Positions 45,513 through 54,247 of a stretch of DNA of 64,000 nt are shown piece by piece. The notes below the pieces were generated by a model that saw nothing but the letters and a program-made list of their open reading frames with translations, was not told where the DNA came from and did not search any database. The position numbers were made by a program, and so were the translations under genes. Each line of letters starts with the position of its first letter. The stretch's first letter is position 1. Origin of the DNA: Chlamydiia bacterium (lineage in GTDB: Bacteria; Chlamydiota; Chlamydiia; Chlamydiales; GCA-2402025); assembly GCA_022601395.1 (NCBI GenBank), contig JAJACS010000004.1, positions 1 to 64,000 on the forward strand, in the 5' to 3' direction.

Positions 45513-47300
45513 ATGCACGACTACAGAAGAACACATAGTTGCGGAGATCTAAACAAAACTCATGCAGGCGAAACAGTAACACTATCCGGATGGGTCCACA
45601 GACGAAGGGATCTTGGTGGCCTCACTTTTGTCGATATAAGAGATCGCTATGGGCTAACGCAGTTAATCTTCGACCCTAACAAAAATGCAGACCTACATAA
45701 GCTTGCTAGCAATCTCAAACACGAAGCAGTGATCTCAATAAATGGTATTGTACATCCACGCGCTGAAGGGATGACCAACAAGAACATGGCTACAGGTGAA
45801 ATCGAGATTGAAGTCCTGCACCTTGAACTCCTGTCAGAATCGCTTGTTCCCCCTTTTACACTCAATGATGACACATACGAAGTCAATGAAGAGTTGCGCC
45901 TAAAATACCGCTATCTCGACATTAGGAAAGGCAACCTTTTAAACAACCTAACTATTAGGCATAAAGCAATGCTTGCTACCCGTAGATTTTTGGATAGCGA
46001 GAAATTCACTGAAGTACAGACACCGATCATGTCCAAGTCTACTCCTGAAGGAGCTAGAGAATACCTTGTACCTTCTAGAATACACCCTGCACATTTTTAT
46101 GCACTTCCGCAATCACCTCAGATCTACAAACAACTTCTGATGATCTCTGGCCTAGACCGATATTTTCAAATCGCTCCATGCTTTAGAGATGAAGACCTTA
46201 GAGCCGAAAGACAACCAGAGTTTACACAAATCGACATTGAGATGAGTTTTGGAAAGCCTGAAGATATCAAAAAGCTAACTGAAGGTTTACTTAAAGAGAT
46301 TTTCAAAGAATGCCTAGATGTTGAAATACAAACTCCTATTCCTGTTATGTCTTACCATGACTGCCTCGAAAATTATGGAACTGACAAGCCTGACGTACGC
46401 TTTGATATGCCTCTTGTGAGAGTCGATGAAGTCGTAAAAGACTCCACCTTCTCAGTATTCACTGATCAGCTTAAGAACGAAGGATGCGTAAAAGGTATTT
46501 GTATTAAAGGCGGCGCTGAGATTTCTCGTAAAGGCATTGATGGATATACAGAGTTTGTTTCAAGACTTGGTCTTAAAGGCCTTGCATGGATGAAAAAACA
46601 AAATGGTGAGTTTTCTTCTAGCATAGTAAAGTTTTTTACAAATGAACTTCTAGACAAGCTATCAAGCGCTCTCCAAGCAGAAGATGGTGATTTACTTCTT
46701 TTTGCAGCTGCAAAAGAAAGTGTTGTGAACCAGGCTCTTGATCACTTAAGAAGACACATTGCCAAAGAAAGAAACCTCATCCCTGAAAATACATACAAAT
46801 TTTTATGGGTGAATGATTTCCCTCTCTTCGAATTTGATGAAGAAGAAAATCGTTTAACTAGCATACACCACCCTTTTACTTCTCCACATTTTGATGACAT
46901 TGAATTGATCGATAAAGATCCTCTTAATGTTCGCTCTTACGCTTACGACTGCGTATTAAATGGATTTGAAATCGGTGGCGGTTCACAAAGAATTCACAAC
47001 CAAGAACTACAAAAGAAAATCTTCAAAGCTCTTAACTTAAGCGAAGAAGACATCAAATCACGAATGGGCTTCTTCATCGAAGCATTGCAATATGGGACAC
47101 CCCCTCACTTGGGCGTAGCCTTCGGCCTCGACCGTATTGCTATGATTTTATGCAATACTGATAACATCAAAGATGTAATTGCATTCCCGAAAAGTTTGAA
47201 CGCTACAGACCTAATGATGCAGTCTCCATCTATGGTTGAAAAGGTGCAACTTGATGAACTTAAAATTAAGACTTTAGCAGAAGAAATCTCTTTGATATAA
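45513..47300 (+). CDS. aspS: Aspartyl-tRNA synthetase
   Basis: 595 residues from ATG 45513; a start at 45447 would overlap hisS and precede the canonical MHDYRRTHSCGDL. N-terminal OB domain (VTLSGWVHRRRDLGGLTFVDIRDRYGLTQLIF), class II motif 2 (FQIAPCFRDEDLRAERQPEFTQIDIEMSF), bacterial GAD insert, and motif 3 (FGLDRIAMIL). Lacking Asn codon context, whether it also charges tRNA-Asn cannot be told; chlamydiae generally use GatCAB for that. Confidence 0.97.
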   Translation: MHDYRRTHSCGDLNKTHAGETVTLSGWVHRRRDLGGLTFVDIRDRYGLTQLIFDPNKNADLHKLASNLKHEAVISINGIVHPRAEGMTNKNMATGEIEIEVLHLELLSESLVPPFTLNDDTYEVNEELRLKYRYLDIRKGNLLNNLTIRHKAMLATRRFLDSEKFTEVQTPIMSKSTPEGAREYLVPSRIHPAHFYALPQSPQIYKQLLMISGLDRYFQIAPCFRDEDLRAERQPEFTQIDIEMSFGKPEDIKKLTEGLLKEIFKECLDVEIQTPIPVMSYHDCLENYGTDKPDVRFDMPLVRVDEVVKDSTFSVFTDQLKNEGCVKGICIKGGAEISRKGIDGYTEFVSRLGLKGLAWMKKQNGEFSSSIVKFFTNELLDKLSSALQAEDGDLLLFAAAKESVVNQALDHLRRHIAKERNLIPENTYKFLWVNDFPLFEFDEEENRLTSIHHPFTSPHFDDIELIDKDPLNVRSYAYDCVLNGFEIGGGSQRIHNQELQKKIFKALNLSEEDIKSRMGFFIEALQYGTPPHLGVAFGLDRIAMILCNTDNIKDVIAFPKSLNATDLMMQSPSMVEKVQLDELKIKTLAEEISLI

Positions 47301-47347
47301 TCATAAGAGAAATTACAGTAAGGAGTTTCGAACGTAGGAGAACTCAA

Positions 47348-48175
47348 ATGTCAAAAAAGACTCTATATAAATTGTTCGCATCTTGCTTTCTTGCCAGCTT
47401 TTTTCTAATGCAACCAAACGCATTGCTTGCAAACGAAGAAGCACAAGAACAGAGCGAAGAAGTTGCTTCAGCAGAAGAAGCTACAAACGAAGAAAAAGCA
47501 CTTGATCTTCCAATGATTTCAGAAGCTTTTGGTCACGTAATCGGAAAAAACCTTGAATCACTTGGTTTCGAGTTTGATATGGAAAGTATCATCAAGGGAA
47601 TCCAAGATTCCGCGGCTGGAAAAGATTCACCTATGGGAGAATCAGAGTGCGTACATGCAATTTCCCAGGAACAAGAAAAGAAGTTCAAGAAACTTGCAGA
47701 AGATAATTTAAAAGTTGCTGAAGTGTTTCTTGAAGAAAATGCTGAAGTAGATGGCATTGTTTCTTTAGAAGAAAACAAGCTCCAGTACAAAATTGAACAA
47801 GCTGGTGAAGGTGAGGTTGTAGAAGCTCACTATACTCCAGTGATCAAGTACACAGGAAAGTACGTTGATGGAAAAGTGTTTGGTGCTTCAAAAGACACTG
47901 AGACAATTTCTCTAGACGAAACAATTCCTGGTTTCAGCAGAGGTATTGTTGGAATGAAAGAAGGTGAGAAAAGAACCCTATATATCCACCCAGACTTTGG
48001 TTATGGAACAAATGGTTACCTTCCACCAAACTCTCTTCTGACATTTGAAATTGAGCTAGTAAAAGCTAACAATTTCACAGAAGCTGATGATTCTGAGACT
48101 ATCTCTTCTCTTCCAGATGATATGGAAGATGCAGAGCTTGTCGATGAAGAAGACATCGCAGAATCAATGCAGTAA
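47348..48175 (+). CDS. mip: Mip-like FKBP peptidyl-prolyl isomerase
   Basis: 275 residues with an N-terminal signal (KKTLYKLFASCFLASFFLMQPNALLA). An FKBP-N dimerisation helix region (residues ~50-130) and an FKBP domain (VVEAHYTPVIKYTGKYVDGKVFGASKDTETISLDETIPGFSRGIVGMKEGEKRTLYIHPDFGYGTNGYLPPNSLLTFEIELV) with the family's ligand-pocket Tyr, Phe-like and Ile residues. The acidic C-terminal tail is unusual. Mip homologues are surface isomerases of intracellular pathogens. Orthologous to CT541. Confidence 0.95.
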   Translation: MSKKTLYKLFASCFLASFFLMQPNALLANEEAQEQSEEVASAEEATNEEKALDLPMISEAFGHVIGKNLESLGFEFDMESIIKGIQDSAAGKDSPMGESECVHAISQEQEKKFKKLAEDNLKVAEVFLEENAEVDGIVSLEENKLQYKIEQAGEGEVVEAHYTPVIKYTGKYVDGKVFGASKDTETISLDETIPGFSRGIVGMKEGEKRTLYIHPDFGYGTNGYLPPNSLLTFEIELVKANNFTEADDSETISSLPDDMEDAELVDEEDIAESMQ

Positions 48176-48187
48176 CAATCAATTTAG

Positions 48188-48215
48188 AGCCCCCTAGACT
48201 CTCGTTTACGGGGCT
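48188..48215 (+). terminator. Possible terminator/attenuator between mip and trmL
   Basis: Inverted repeat AGCCCC (48188-48193) and GGGGCT (48210-48215), followed by TATTCTTTTA. The weak T-run and its place ten bases before the trmL start suggest partial termination at most. Confidence 0.4.
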
Positions 48216-48224
48216 TATTCTTTT

Positions 48225-48680
48225 ATGGAAGTCATTCTCTACGAACCTCAGATCCCTCAAAATACAGGCAATATCATAAGAACTTGCTCTGTTACTAACA
48301 CAAGTCTTACTCTTGTCAAACCACTTGGCTTTAGCCTAAACGCAAAAAATCTAAGAAGAGCTGGCCTTGACTATCACCACGGCGTTGAAATACAAACCAT
48401 TGATGATTTAGAACTTTACCTTAAAGGTTGCAGTAGAAACTTTTACTTTCTGTCTAGTCACGCAAAAAAATCCTATACAGATGTAGAGTATACTGAAAGT
48501 GATGTTTTGATATTTGGTTCTGAAACGTCTGGCCTAGATCCTAAGTTTTTAGATATGTATGAAGATCGATTTATCACAATACCTATGGCCCAAAACTCAA
48601 GATGCCTGAACCTCTCTAATAGCGTTTCCATTGTCATATACGAATCACTCAGACAGCAGCGCTTTTTACCTATTAGTTAA
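48225..48680 (+). CDS. trmL: tRNA (cytidine/uridine-34-2'-O)-methyltransferase TrmL-like
   Basis: 151 residues, SPOUT (SpoU) fold. Motifs: NTGNIIRTCSVTNTSLTLVKPLGF (1), FGSETSGLDPKFL (2) and ITIPMAQNSRCLNLSNSVSIVIYESLRQ (3, knot with SAM pocket). Short size and motif 3 match TrmL, which methylates the wobble ribose of tRNA-Leu; the tRNA-Leu(UAA) in this window would be a candidate substrate. Position matches spoU CT540. Confidence 0.9.
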   Translation: MEVILYEPQIPQNTGNIIRTCSVTNTSLTLVKPLGFSLNAKNLRRAGLDYHHGVEIQTIDDLELYLKGCSRNFYFLSSHAKKSYTDVEYTESDVLIFGSETSGLDPKFLDMYEDRFITIPMAQNSRCLNLSNSVSIVIYESLRQQRFLPIS

Positions 48681-48687
48681 TAAAAGG

Positions 48688-49083
48688 TTACACATATGGT
48701 TGCCCTACCGTTTGTTTAGCTTCTAGAGTTAAATGGTGAGAGAAAAGTGTAGACTTATCTGTATGCTCAAGATCTATCTTAAAAGTCTCTTTTGCCTTTT
48801 TGAACACTTCACCAGTACGCTTCTGCTCTTTTGTCATAGCATCTTCAAATCTATTTAGTGAAACTCGATCTACTAAAACAGTTTTAGTCGTAGTTGACTT
48901 CCCACAAAATGTAAGATTTTCATTAACATCCAGTTTAAGCTTAGTAAAACGACCCGTGATTCTACCTATCAACTTTTCAAAAAAATTTAACTTCTTTTCA
49001 TCAATTACTTTAATTCCCGTAGAATCAGCAGAATCAGAAGAATTCTGAAAACGAATATAACCATCACTAATGCCTAACTTCAT
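48688..49083 (-). CDS. Hypothetical small protein
   Basis: 131 residues. The start is supported by AGGAGG six bases upstream. No signal peptide or membrane helix; basic, with strands in the first half (NLTFCGKSTTTKTVLVDRVSL) and a helix in FEDAMTKEQKRTGEVFKKAKETF. No family is recognised. Lies between trmL and the DUF2905/trxA pair, a place with no equivalent that I recall in C. trachomatis. Confidence 0.6.
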   Translation of the reverse strand: MKLGISDGYIRFQNSSDSADSTGIKVIDEKKLNFFEKLIGRITGRFTKLKLDVNENLTFCGKSTTTKTVLVDRVSLNRFEDAMTKEQKRTGEVFKKAKETFKIDLEHTDKSTLFSHHLTLEAKQTVGQPYV

Positions 49084-49198
49084 TATTCCTCCTACTTCAA
49101 CTCAGCTTATATATTCAATTATATAGTTATAATCTTTATTTTAAACATTAATCATTTAAGACATTAAGATATTATGTAAGCTACTGAATTCGTGACTA

Positions 49199-49414
49199 TT
49201 ACTTCTTTTGAAAAAAAGTGAATAGATATGACAGAATAGAGAGGATAATGCTTGCTAGTAAGCAGGTTATGAACGGGAAATAGATCTTGGTCTTGCCAAA
49301 AGAGCCTGAAAAATCCCCCGGGAGCTTTCCGATCCATGAGAAGTTCACCTTAAATAGCATAAGGACCCCTATAAGAGTCAGAAATACCCCGAAGACAATA
49401 AAGGCCTTAGCCAT
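49199..49414 (-). CDS. DUF2905-family small membrane protein
   Basis: 71 residues, two TM helices (VFGVFLTLIGVLMLF and FITCLLASIILSILSYLFTFF) joined by a conserved loop WIGKLPGDFSGSFGKTKIYFPF, the DUF2905 signature. Function unknown in all bacteria. One base after trxA's stop, so co-transcribed with it. Confidence 0.85.
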   Translation of the reverse strand: MAKAFIVFGVFLTLIGVLMLFKVNFSWIGKLPGDFSGSFGKTKIYFPFITCLLASIILSILSYLFTFFQKK

Positions 49415-49415
49415 A

Positions 49416-49742
49416 TTAAATCACTGTGGATACAAACTGCTTGAGGCCGTCCAGATCTCTTAGTCCAACAAGCCTGTTCACTTCCTTACCATCCTTGAAA
49501 AGGATCATAGTAGGAACAGAAGTCACTGTGTATGTACCTGCTATCTTCTGACACGCGTCGATATCAACCTTGGCCACACGAAGCTGACCAGCCATTGTTT
49601 TAGCGATTTCTTCAAGTATCGGTGTTAGCATGCGGCAAGGACCGCACCAGTCTGCGTAAAAGTCAACTAGAGTCACCCCTTCAGAAATAGATGAGTCAAA
49701 ATTATCTTGATTTAGGTTAACGATTTGTTGTGTGTCTGTCAT
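49416..49742 (-). CDS. trxA: Thioredoxin
   Basis: 108 residues; active site WCGPC in VTLVDFYADWCGPCRMLTPILEEIA (residues ~25-50), cis-Pro in SVPTMILFKDG. Cytosolic disulfide reductant. Start preceded by TGAGGAAC. Matches CT539 in position. Confidence 0.98.
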   Translation of the reverse strand: MTDTQQIVNLNQDNFDSSISEGVTLVDFYADWCGPCRMLTPILEEIAKTMAGQLRVAKVDIDACQKIAGTYTVTSVPTMILFKDGKEVNRLVGLRDLDGLKQFVSTVI

Positions 49743-49900
49743 GTGTTCCTCATAAATTGTATTACAAGCTAAAGTCTAAGTTATCGGAATATATATTTCT
49801 ATATCTTCATCTGAGAATTTTTTTTGATTAAAAATGTTTTTTCTTTTTTTTCTTAAAGAAAAAGTCGTAAAGTTTCTATAGGTTAAATAAAGGGTATAAA

Positions 49901-50083
49901 ATGCAATTGTTAGGATGTATGTTTAATGCTGATCTTTCCTCTTTAGGACTTTTCCTACCGGTGACGGTAGCAATAATTATAGGTATCAACCTGTTCTTTG
50001 TGATTTCTTGGATAAATAAAAACCGCAAAAGTAAAGCTGCTTTAGTAAGAAAAGATAGAAACGAGCCCCCGAAAAAGCACTAG
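49901..50083 (+). CDS. Small single-pass membrane protein
   Basis: 60 residues: one hydrophobic helix (LFLPVTVAIIIGINLFFVISWI) then a basic tail (NKNRKSKAALVRKDRNEPPKKH), giving an inside-positive C-terminus. AAAGGG lies eight bases upstream of the ATG. The arrangement resembles small oxidase- or assembly-associated subunits, but no family is recognised. A perfect 6-bp stem with a 4-nt loop (CCTCTT CTAC AAGAGG, 50105-50120) follows. Could be non-coding. Confidence 0.5.
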   Translation: MQLLGCMFNADLSSLGLFLPVTVAIIIGINLFFVISWINKNRKSKAALVRKDRNEPPKKH

Positions 50084-50137
50084 TAAAGTGAAGCTCGCCA
50101 CCCACCTCTTCTACAAGAGGCCTTGCACTATTTTTTA

Positions 50138-50854
50138 TTACTTTTGAAAAACGCCGTCTTTATCTTCCTCAAGAAAATCCATCGCTATCTCTACTGTCTT
50201 AGGTGTATGACAAATCCAACTGTGACTAGCAAACACTTCTTTATATAAATGAGGTGTCGGCAGCCTTGTTTCATTGATCCCTACTTTACCATCATTCACC
50301 CCTTTAATCGTCGGGTTACAGCCGCAGGTCCCTGCAATAACAAGAACTTTCACACTTTCTGGGAACACACCTAGGTAGTCAAAGCCATCCTTTTCTGTTA
50401 ATAGAAGTTGCTTACCAGCATTCGGTCCTGCGAGCTCATTAATCTTCTTAAACTTACTCAAAAACCTTCCATAAGAGCTTCCTCTATTTGGGGGTGCTAT
50501 TAGCACTGCTTTTCCTGTTCTGGCCTCTTCTGGACAGTTATCGGAGCCAAGAGCAGCTCTTAGTATCAACGCTCCCATAGAGTGGGTAGCATAACAAAAA
50601 GAGCTTCCCGGGTATTCATCCTTGAGCCTGTCTAGATATGCCACAAACTCTTCCGAATGCTCTTCAATCGTTTTTGTTTTACTTGGATATTGCCAAACAT
50701 GGACATTCCAACCCTCTTTCTTAAACTTATAGCGGAACAAGCTCATATTAGACTTTGCCCTCATGAAACCATGCAAACAAACAAGTACTTTTTCTTCTGC
50801 TTGCAAAGAATTCAGCAAACAAACAGCAATAAAACATATGGCAATCTTTTTCAT
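50138..50854 (-). CDS. Exported lipase/esterase-like alpha/beta hydrolase
   Basis: 238 residues with a signal peptide (KKIAICFIAVCLLNSLQA). Oxyanion region VLVCLHGFMRAKSNMS, nucleophile elbow THSMGAL (GHSMG-like, with Thr for Gly), IAPPNRGSSYG, and a late His in FASHSWICHTP. Matches triacylglycerol-lipase-like hydrolases, probably periplasmic or surface. One base separates it from the GNAT gene upstream. Confidence 0.8.
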   Translation of the reverse strand: MKKIAICFIAVCLLNSLQAEEKVLVCLHGFMRAKSNMSLFRYKFKKEGWNVHVWQYPSKTKTIEEHSEEFVAYLDRLKDEYPGSSFCYATHSMGALILRAALGSDNCPEEARTGKAVLIAPPNRGSSYGRFLSKFKKINELAGPNAGKQLLLTEKDGFDYLGVFPESVKVLVIAGTCGCNPTIKGVNDGKVGINETRLPTPHLYKEVFASHSWICHTPKTVEIAMDFLEEDKDGVFQK

Positions 50855-50855
50855 A

Positions 50856-51383
50856 TTACTCCTTTAGCTCATCCCAAAGTACTTGTAGTATATAGGAAGG
50901 TACTTCGTGATCTTGCAAACAATCTAGTTTTTTAATTTTTTCTTTAGATCCTGGTAAAAAAATCATTACTTGATGCTCAATTCCTGATTCATCAAAAAGC
51001 GGACCAACAGCAACCCAGCCATGTTTTTTATAGAAATTCAAAGCCGTACACTGAGCATGCATGAACAACAAGTGATTTGGGTATAGCATAAGGCCTTCTT
51101 CTTGAGCATACTTCAGAAGTTTAGACATGACGCCTTTCCCTCTATGATCTTTAAGAGTTGCTGCTCTTTCTATTTTTAAATAGCTCTTCCAAGGCCGAAT
51201 ACGCAAAGTAGCAATGGGTGTATTTTTTTCAAAAGCAATAAAGTGCACTGCCGTCTCATCATAAGCATCCACTTCTTCATGAACCGGAACTCCTTGCTCT
51301 TCTATAAAAACGAGCCTTCTGATTTCAATCGCTTTATTAAAATCTTCTTTGGTAGTAACTTTCTCTATGTGAAGCTCAGACAT
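50856..51383 (-). CDS. GNAT-family N-acetyltransferase (ElaA-like)
   Basis: 175 residues. IRRLVFIEEQGVPVHEEVDAYDETAVHFIAF is the ElaA/YjcF-type N-motif; motif A ATLKDHRGKGVMSKLLKYAQEEGL binds acetyl-CoA, and ALNFYKKHGWVAVG is motif B. Acceptor unknown. Divergent from the thiamine pyrophosphokinase with only 20 bp between starts, so their promoters must overlap. Confidence 0.85.
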   Translation of the reverse strand: MSELHIEKVTTKEDFNKAIEIRRLVFIEEQGVPVHEEVDAYDETAVHFIAFEKNTPIATLRIRPWKSYLKIERAATLKDHRGKGVMSKLLKYAQEEGLMLYPNHLLFMHAQCTALNFYKKHGWVAVGPLFDESGIEHQVMIFLPGSKEKIKKLDCLQDHEVPSYILQVLWDELKE

Positions 51384-51403
51384 AAATACCTAATAGAGGA
51401 CCC

Positions 51404-52021
51404 ATGAAAACAGCCCTTGTTGCAAATGCAATTATAGAAAATCATGAAATTATTCACAGTAAACTTCTAGAATATGACTCCCTAATAGCTGTAGACAATG
51501 GCTTAACTCATCTAGACAAAATGAAACTTACACCATCTCTGATTGTCGGAGATTTTGATTCTGTAGACACATCTCTATTGGAAATGTATTCCCATATAGA
51601 TACCCTTCGTTTCCCTGTCGAAAAAAACGAAACTGACCTAGAGCTTGCTATTCTAGAAGCTCTTAAAAGAGGTGCTACAAAAATTACTGGATTTTGTTGC
51701 CTTGGAAAAAGAGTCGACCATGAAATGGCAAATCTCATCCTACTACTAAAGTACGCTGACACCTTGAATTTCGAGAGTGAACGAGAGTCGGTATACGTCA
51801 AAAATAAATCTTTTTCTTTTTCAGCAAAAAAAGGGCAAATCGTTTCATTTTTCCCATTCCTCTCTCAGATTAAAAACATGTGTTCAAAAGGGCTTAAATG
51901 GAATATCGAAAACAAAACACTGTCTGAAAATTTTGTCAGTATTTCAAATGTTTGCATCGAGGAAAAAATCGAGCTGACTTTTAGCTCTGGTAATTTGCTT
52001 ATGGTTGTGCAGCACGTTTAA
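51404..52021 (+). CDS. thiN: Thiamine pyrophosphokinase
   Basis: 205 residues. It converts thiamine to thiamine diphosphate with ATP. Motifs: LIAVDNGLTHLDKMKLTPSLIVGDFDSVD (Asp cluster), FPVEKNETDLELAILEAL and GFCCLGKRVDHEMANLILL, all diagnostic; the C-terminal thiamine-binding beta domain follows. No thiamine synthesis gene nearby, so it implies thiamine salvage from the host. The 3' end overlaps plsC. Confidence 0.93.
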   Translation: MKTALVANAIIENHEIIHSKLLEYDSLIAVDNGLTHLDKMKLTPSLIVGDFDSVDTSLLEMYSHIDTLRFPVEKNETDLELAILEALKRGATKITGFCCLGKRVDHEMANLILLLKYADTLNFESERESVYVKNKSFSFSAKKGQIVSFFPFLSQIKNMCSKGLKWNIENKTLSENFVSISNVCIEEKIELTFSSGNLLMVVQHV

Positions 52022-52689
52022 GGAGGAGAACCCTTGGCGCCTGACTCATACCAAGTCTTTAGTGCATGGATCGCATCTGTTAAGGTTTTAGCAAGAGCTT
52101 CTTGAGCTTCTCTTTTATCTAGATGAGAAAAAGCAGCCCACTTGATAGGAGTCCCAAATACACAGCCTACCTTTTTACCAAAAGAAGGAAAACTTCTATT
52201 ACGTGACCACGCCTCAAACGTTCCAAATATATATGCTGGGATAATCGCAGAGTTCGACTTAGAAACAAGCAATGCTACTCCAGGTTTAATCGGTAACAGT
52301 TTGTCGTCATATGATCTTTGTCCTTCAGGGAAAAGAATGACTTTTTTGCCCGTTTTTAAAAGACCGCAAATTTGTTTAATTACACCTAGGTCATTAGCCG
52401 TCCCCTTCAAAGGGTGAGAATTCAGCTTCCGTATAAACCACCCTAACCCAAATATCTTAAAAAGTGGTTCCTTAGCTAAAAAATGAACTTCTTCTGGCCA
52501 CGCAGAAGAAAGAACAACTGGATCTAGATATGAAGCATGGTTTGCTGCGATTATACCTGCACCATCATAATAGTGCTCTTGTCCATACACCCTAAAGCGA
52601 AAGAACAGGCGCAAAAAGCACCAGGAAAACCATAGAACAAAACGGTATATACAGCTCATTTTTCTTTTTGTCTTATAGGCGGCTTTCAA
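52018..52689 (-). CDS. plsC: 1-acyl-glycerol-3-phosphate acyltransferase
   Basis: 223 residues. It makes phosphatidic acid. The HX4D motif is NHASYLD and the substrate motif FPEGQRSYDDKLL; a hydrophobic N-terminal segment (VLWFSWCFLRLFFRF) anchors it in the inner membrane. It ends the purA-uppS-cdsA-cmk-plsC chain, overlapping cmk by 4 bp. Confidence 0.96.
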   Translation of the reverse strand: MKAAYKTKRKMSCIYRFVLWFSWCFLRLFFRFRVYGQEHYYDGAGIIAANHASYLDPVVLSSAWPEEVHFLAKEPLFKIFGLGWFIRKLNSHPLKGTANDLGVIKQICGLLKTGKKVILFPEGQRSYDDKLLPIKPGVALLVSKSNSAIIPAYIFGTFEAWSRNRSFPSFGKKVGCVFGTPIKWAAFSHLDKREAQEALAKTLTDAIHALKTWYESGAKGSPP

Positions 52690-53363
52690 GATTCTTCCTT
52701 TGTCTTCTTGTAGGAGATCACTTCATCTACTATTTCATCTATTGTAAGATTCGATGTATCTAGCAAGTAAGCATCATCTACCTTTTTCAATGGAGCTACT
52801 TTCCTAGTTGTATCTTGATGATCTCTCGCATTAATCTCTTCAAGTACTTTTTCAAAGCTATAAGCACTAGCTTTTTCAGGGAATTTTTCTATTAGTTGCT
52901 TGAGTCTTCGTTCAGCTCTGATCTCAGGGGTTGCTGTCAAAAAGATCTTCACCTCTGCTTCTGGGAAAACCACACTACCCATGTCTCTTCCCTCGCAAAC
53001 GATATTACCCTTTCTAGCAAACGATTTTTGAACAGGAAGAAGCCACTTCCGTACGTAAGGCTTTTTTGCAATTTCTGAAGCAAGTTTAGAAATTTTTTCC
53101 TGCCTGATAGTAGCACTGACATCTTCAGAATCTAAAAGAAACACATATCCGCTTTGGTCTTTTTGGATATCAAAGTCAAAGTCAGAAAGAGCCTCTTTTA
53201 TCTTATCGTCATCTTCAAATGAGATGTGCTTTTTTGATAAAAGGTAAGCGAAGCTCCTATACATTGCTCCCGTATCGAAATATAGGTAGTTCAGCTTACT
53301 CGCAACTTTCTTTGCAATGGTCGACTTTCCAGTACCAGATGGACCATCTATTGCAATTATCAT
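52686..53363 (-). CDS. cmk: Cytidylate kinase
   Basis: 225 residues. P-loop MIIAIDGPSGTGKSTIAKKVA; NMP-binding region FDTGAMYRSFAYLL, IVCEGRDMGSVVFPEAEVKIFLTA and the lid DHQDTTRKVAPLKKVDDAYLLDTS. It phosphorylates CMP/dCMP and provides CTP for CDP-DAG made by the adjacent cdsA. Eight bases after cdsA. Confidence 0.97.
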   Translation of the reverse strand: MIIAIDGPSGTGKSTIAKKVASKLNYLYFDTGAMYRSFAYLLSKKHISFEDDDKIKEALSDFDFDIQKDQSGYVFLLDSEDVSATIRQEKISKLASEIAKKPYVRKWLLPVQKSFARKGNIVCEGRDMGSVVFPEAEVKIFLTATPEIRAERRLKQLIEKFPEKASAYSFEKVLEEINARDHQDTTRKVAPLKKVDDAYLLDTSNLTIDEIVDEVISYKKTKEES

Positions 53364-53371
53364 CTAGGCTC

Positions 53372-54247
53372 CTAAACCGTGTGAAGGTAAAAAAAGAGTA
53401 TTGGGATAGTGAAGAGAAGCGAGTCAAACATATCAAGTACCCCGCCAAGACCTGGCAAGTTATTGCTATCCTTTATTGCAGCATCACGCTTTAAAAGAGA
53501 CTCAGCCAAATCACCAAGTTGGCCGCCGATACTGAGGAAGGCTCCAAGAAGGATCGAGTTTAATATAGGCAGCTCAAAGTAGCCATCAAATACATAGTAA
53601 CCCACGAGGCTAAAGACAACAGAAAGAACAACGGCACAAATAAAGCCGATTACAGCTCCTTCAACAGTTTTATTTGGACTTAGTTCCTTAGCAAGCTTTC
53701 TTTTGCCAAGAAGTCTCCCTCCAAAATAAGCCCCTATATCAGTGATTTTACTGATACAAATCAGGTAAATAAACCAAATCCTTCCATCTCTTACGTCAAA
53801 GTGAGAAGAGAGATCTGGGTAAAGAATTTTTAAAATAAGTCCTAGAGGAATCGCGACATAACAAATCCCTAGAAACTGCATCGCAATTGTCGCTATCGAG
53901 TTTTCAATCTTATGAAGTCTTGTAAAAAACAGGGAAAGCATCGCAACAATCATAATCCCTATGGGAAATTCCACTGCCCAACCAAACCTCATATTTAGGT
54001 AAATGGCTACAATCTCTAACCCACCAAATATCATCATAAGAATTGTGCAGACTTCAGTTTGCTTAGCTTTGCAGAATTGAGCAAACTCCCAGACCCCAAT
54101 CATAGAAAGAGCTACCACAAGGAGAGTAATGAATAACTCTACTACTATATAATAGGAAAAAATAATAAGAGCTGCTGCTATCAATACCGTTGTAATAGAA
54201 ACAATTGTTCTCTTCTTAAGATCGTTAAATTTTTTTTCTTCGTTCAT
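53372..54247 (-). CDS. cdsA: CDP-diacylglycerol synthase
   Basis: 291 residues from ATG 54247, which overlaps the uppS stop in ATGA; the longer frame to 54322 would overlap uppS by 79 bases. Eight or so TM helices and the C-terminal signature DAAIKDSNNLPGLGGVLDMFDSLLFTIP, with KITDIGAYFGGRLLGKRKLAKELSPNKTVEG. It makes CDP-DAG for phospholipid synthesis. Confidence 0.96.
   Translation of the reverse strand: MNEEKKFNDLKKRTIVSITTVLIAAALIIFSYYIVVELFITLLVVALSMIGVWEFAQFCKAKQTEVCTILMMIFGGLEIVAIYLNMRFGWAVEFPIGIMIVAMLSLFFTRLHKIENSIATIAMQFLGICYVAIPLGLILKILYPDLSSHFDVRDGRIWFIYLICISKITDIGAYFGGRLLGKRKLAKELSPNKTVEGAVIGFICAVVLSVVFSLVGYYVFDGYFELPILNSILLGAFLSIGGQLGDLAESLLKRDAAIKDSNNLPGLGGVLDMFDSLLFTIPILFFYLHTV

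Noticed and set aside
50105-50120. Hairpin CCTCTT/AAGAGG as a terminator
   Set aside because: Only six base pairs and no immediate U-run; kept as a remark in the 60-residue gene entry.
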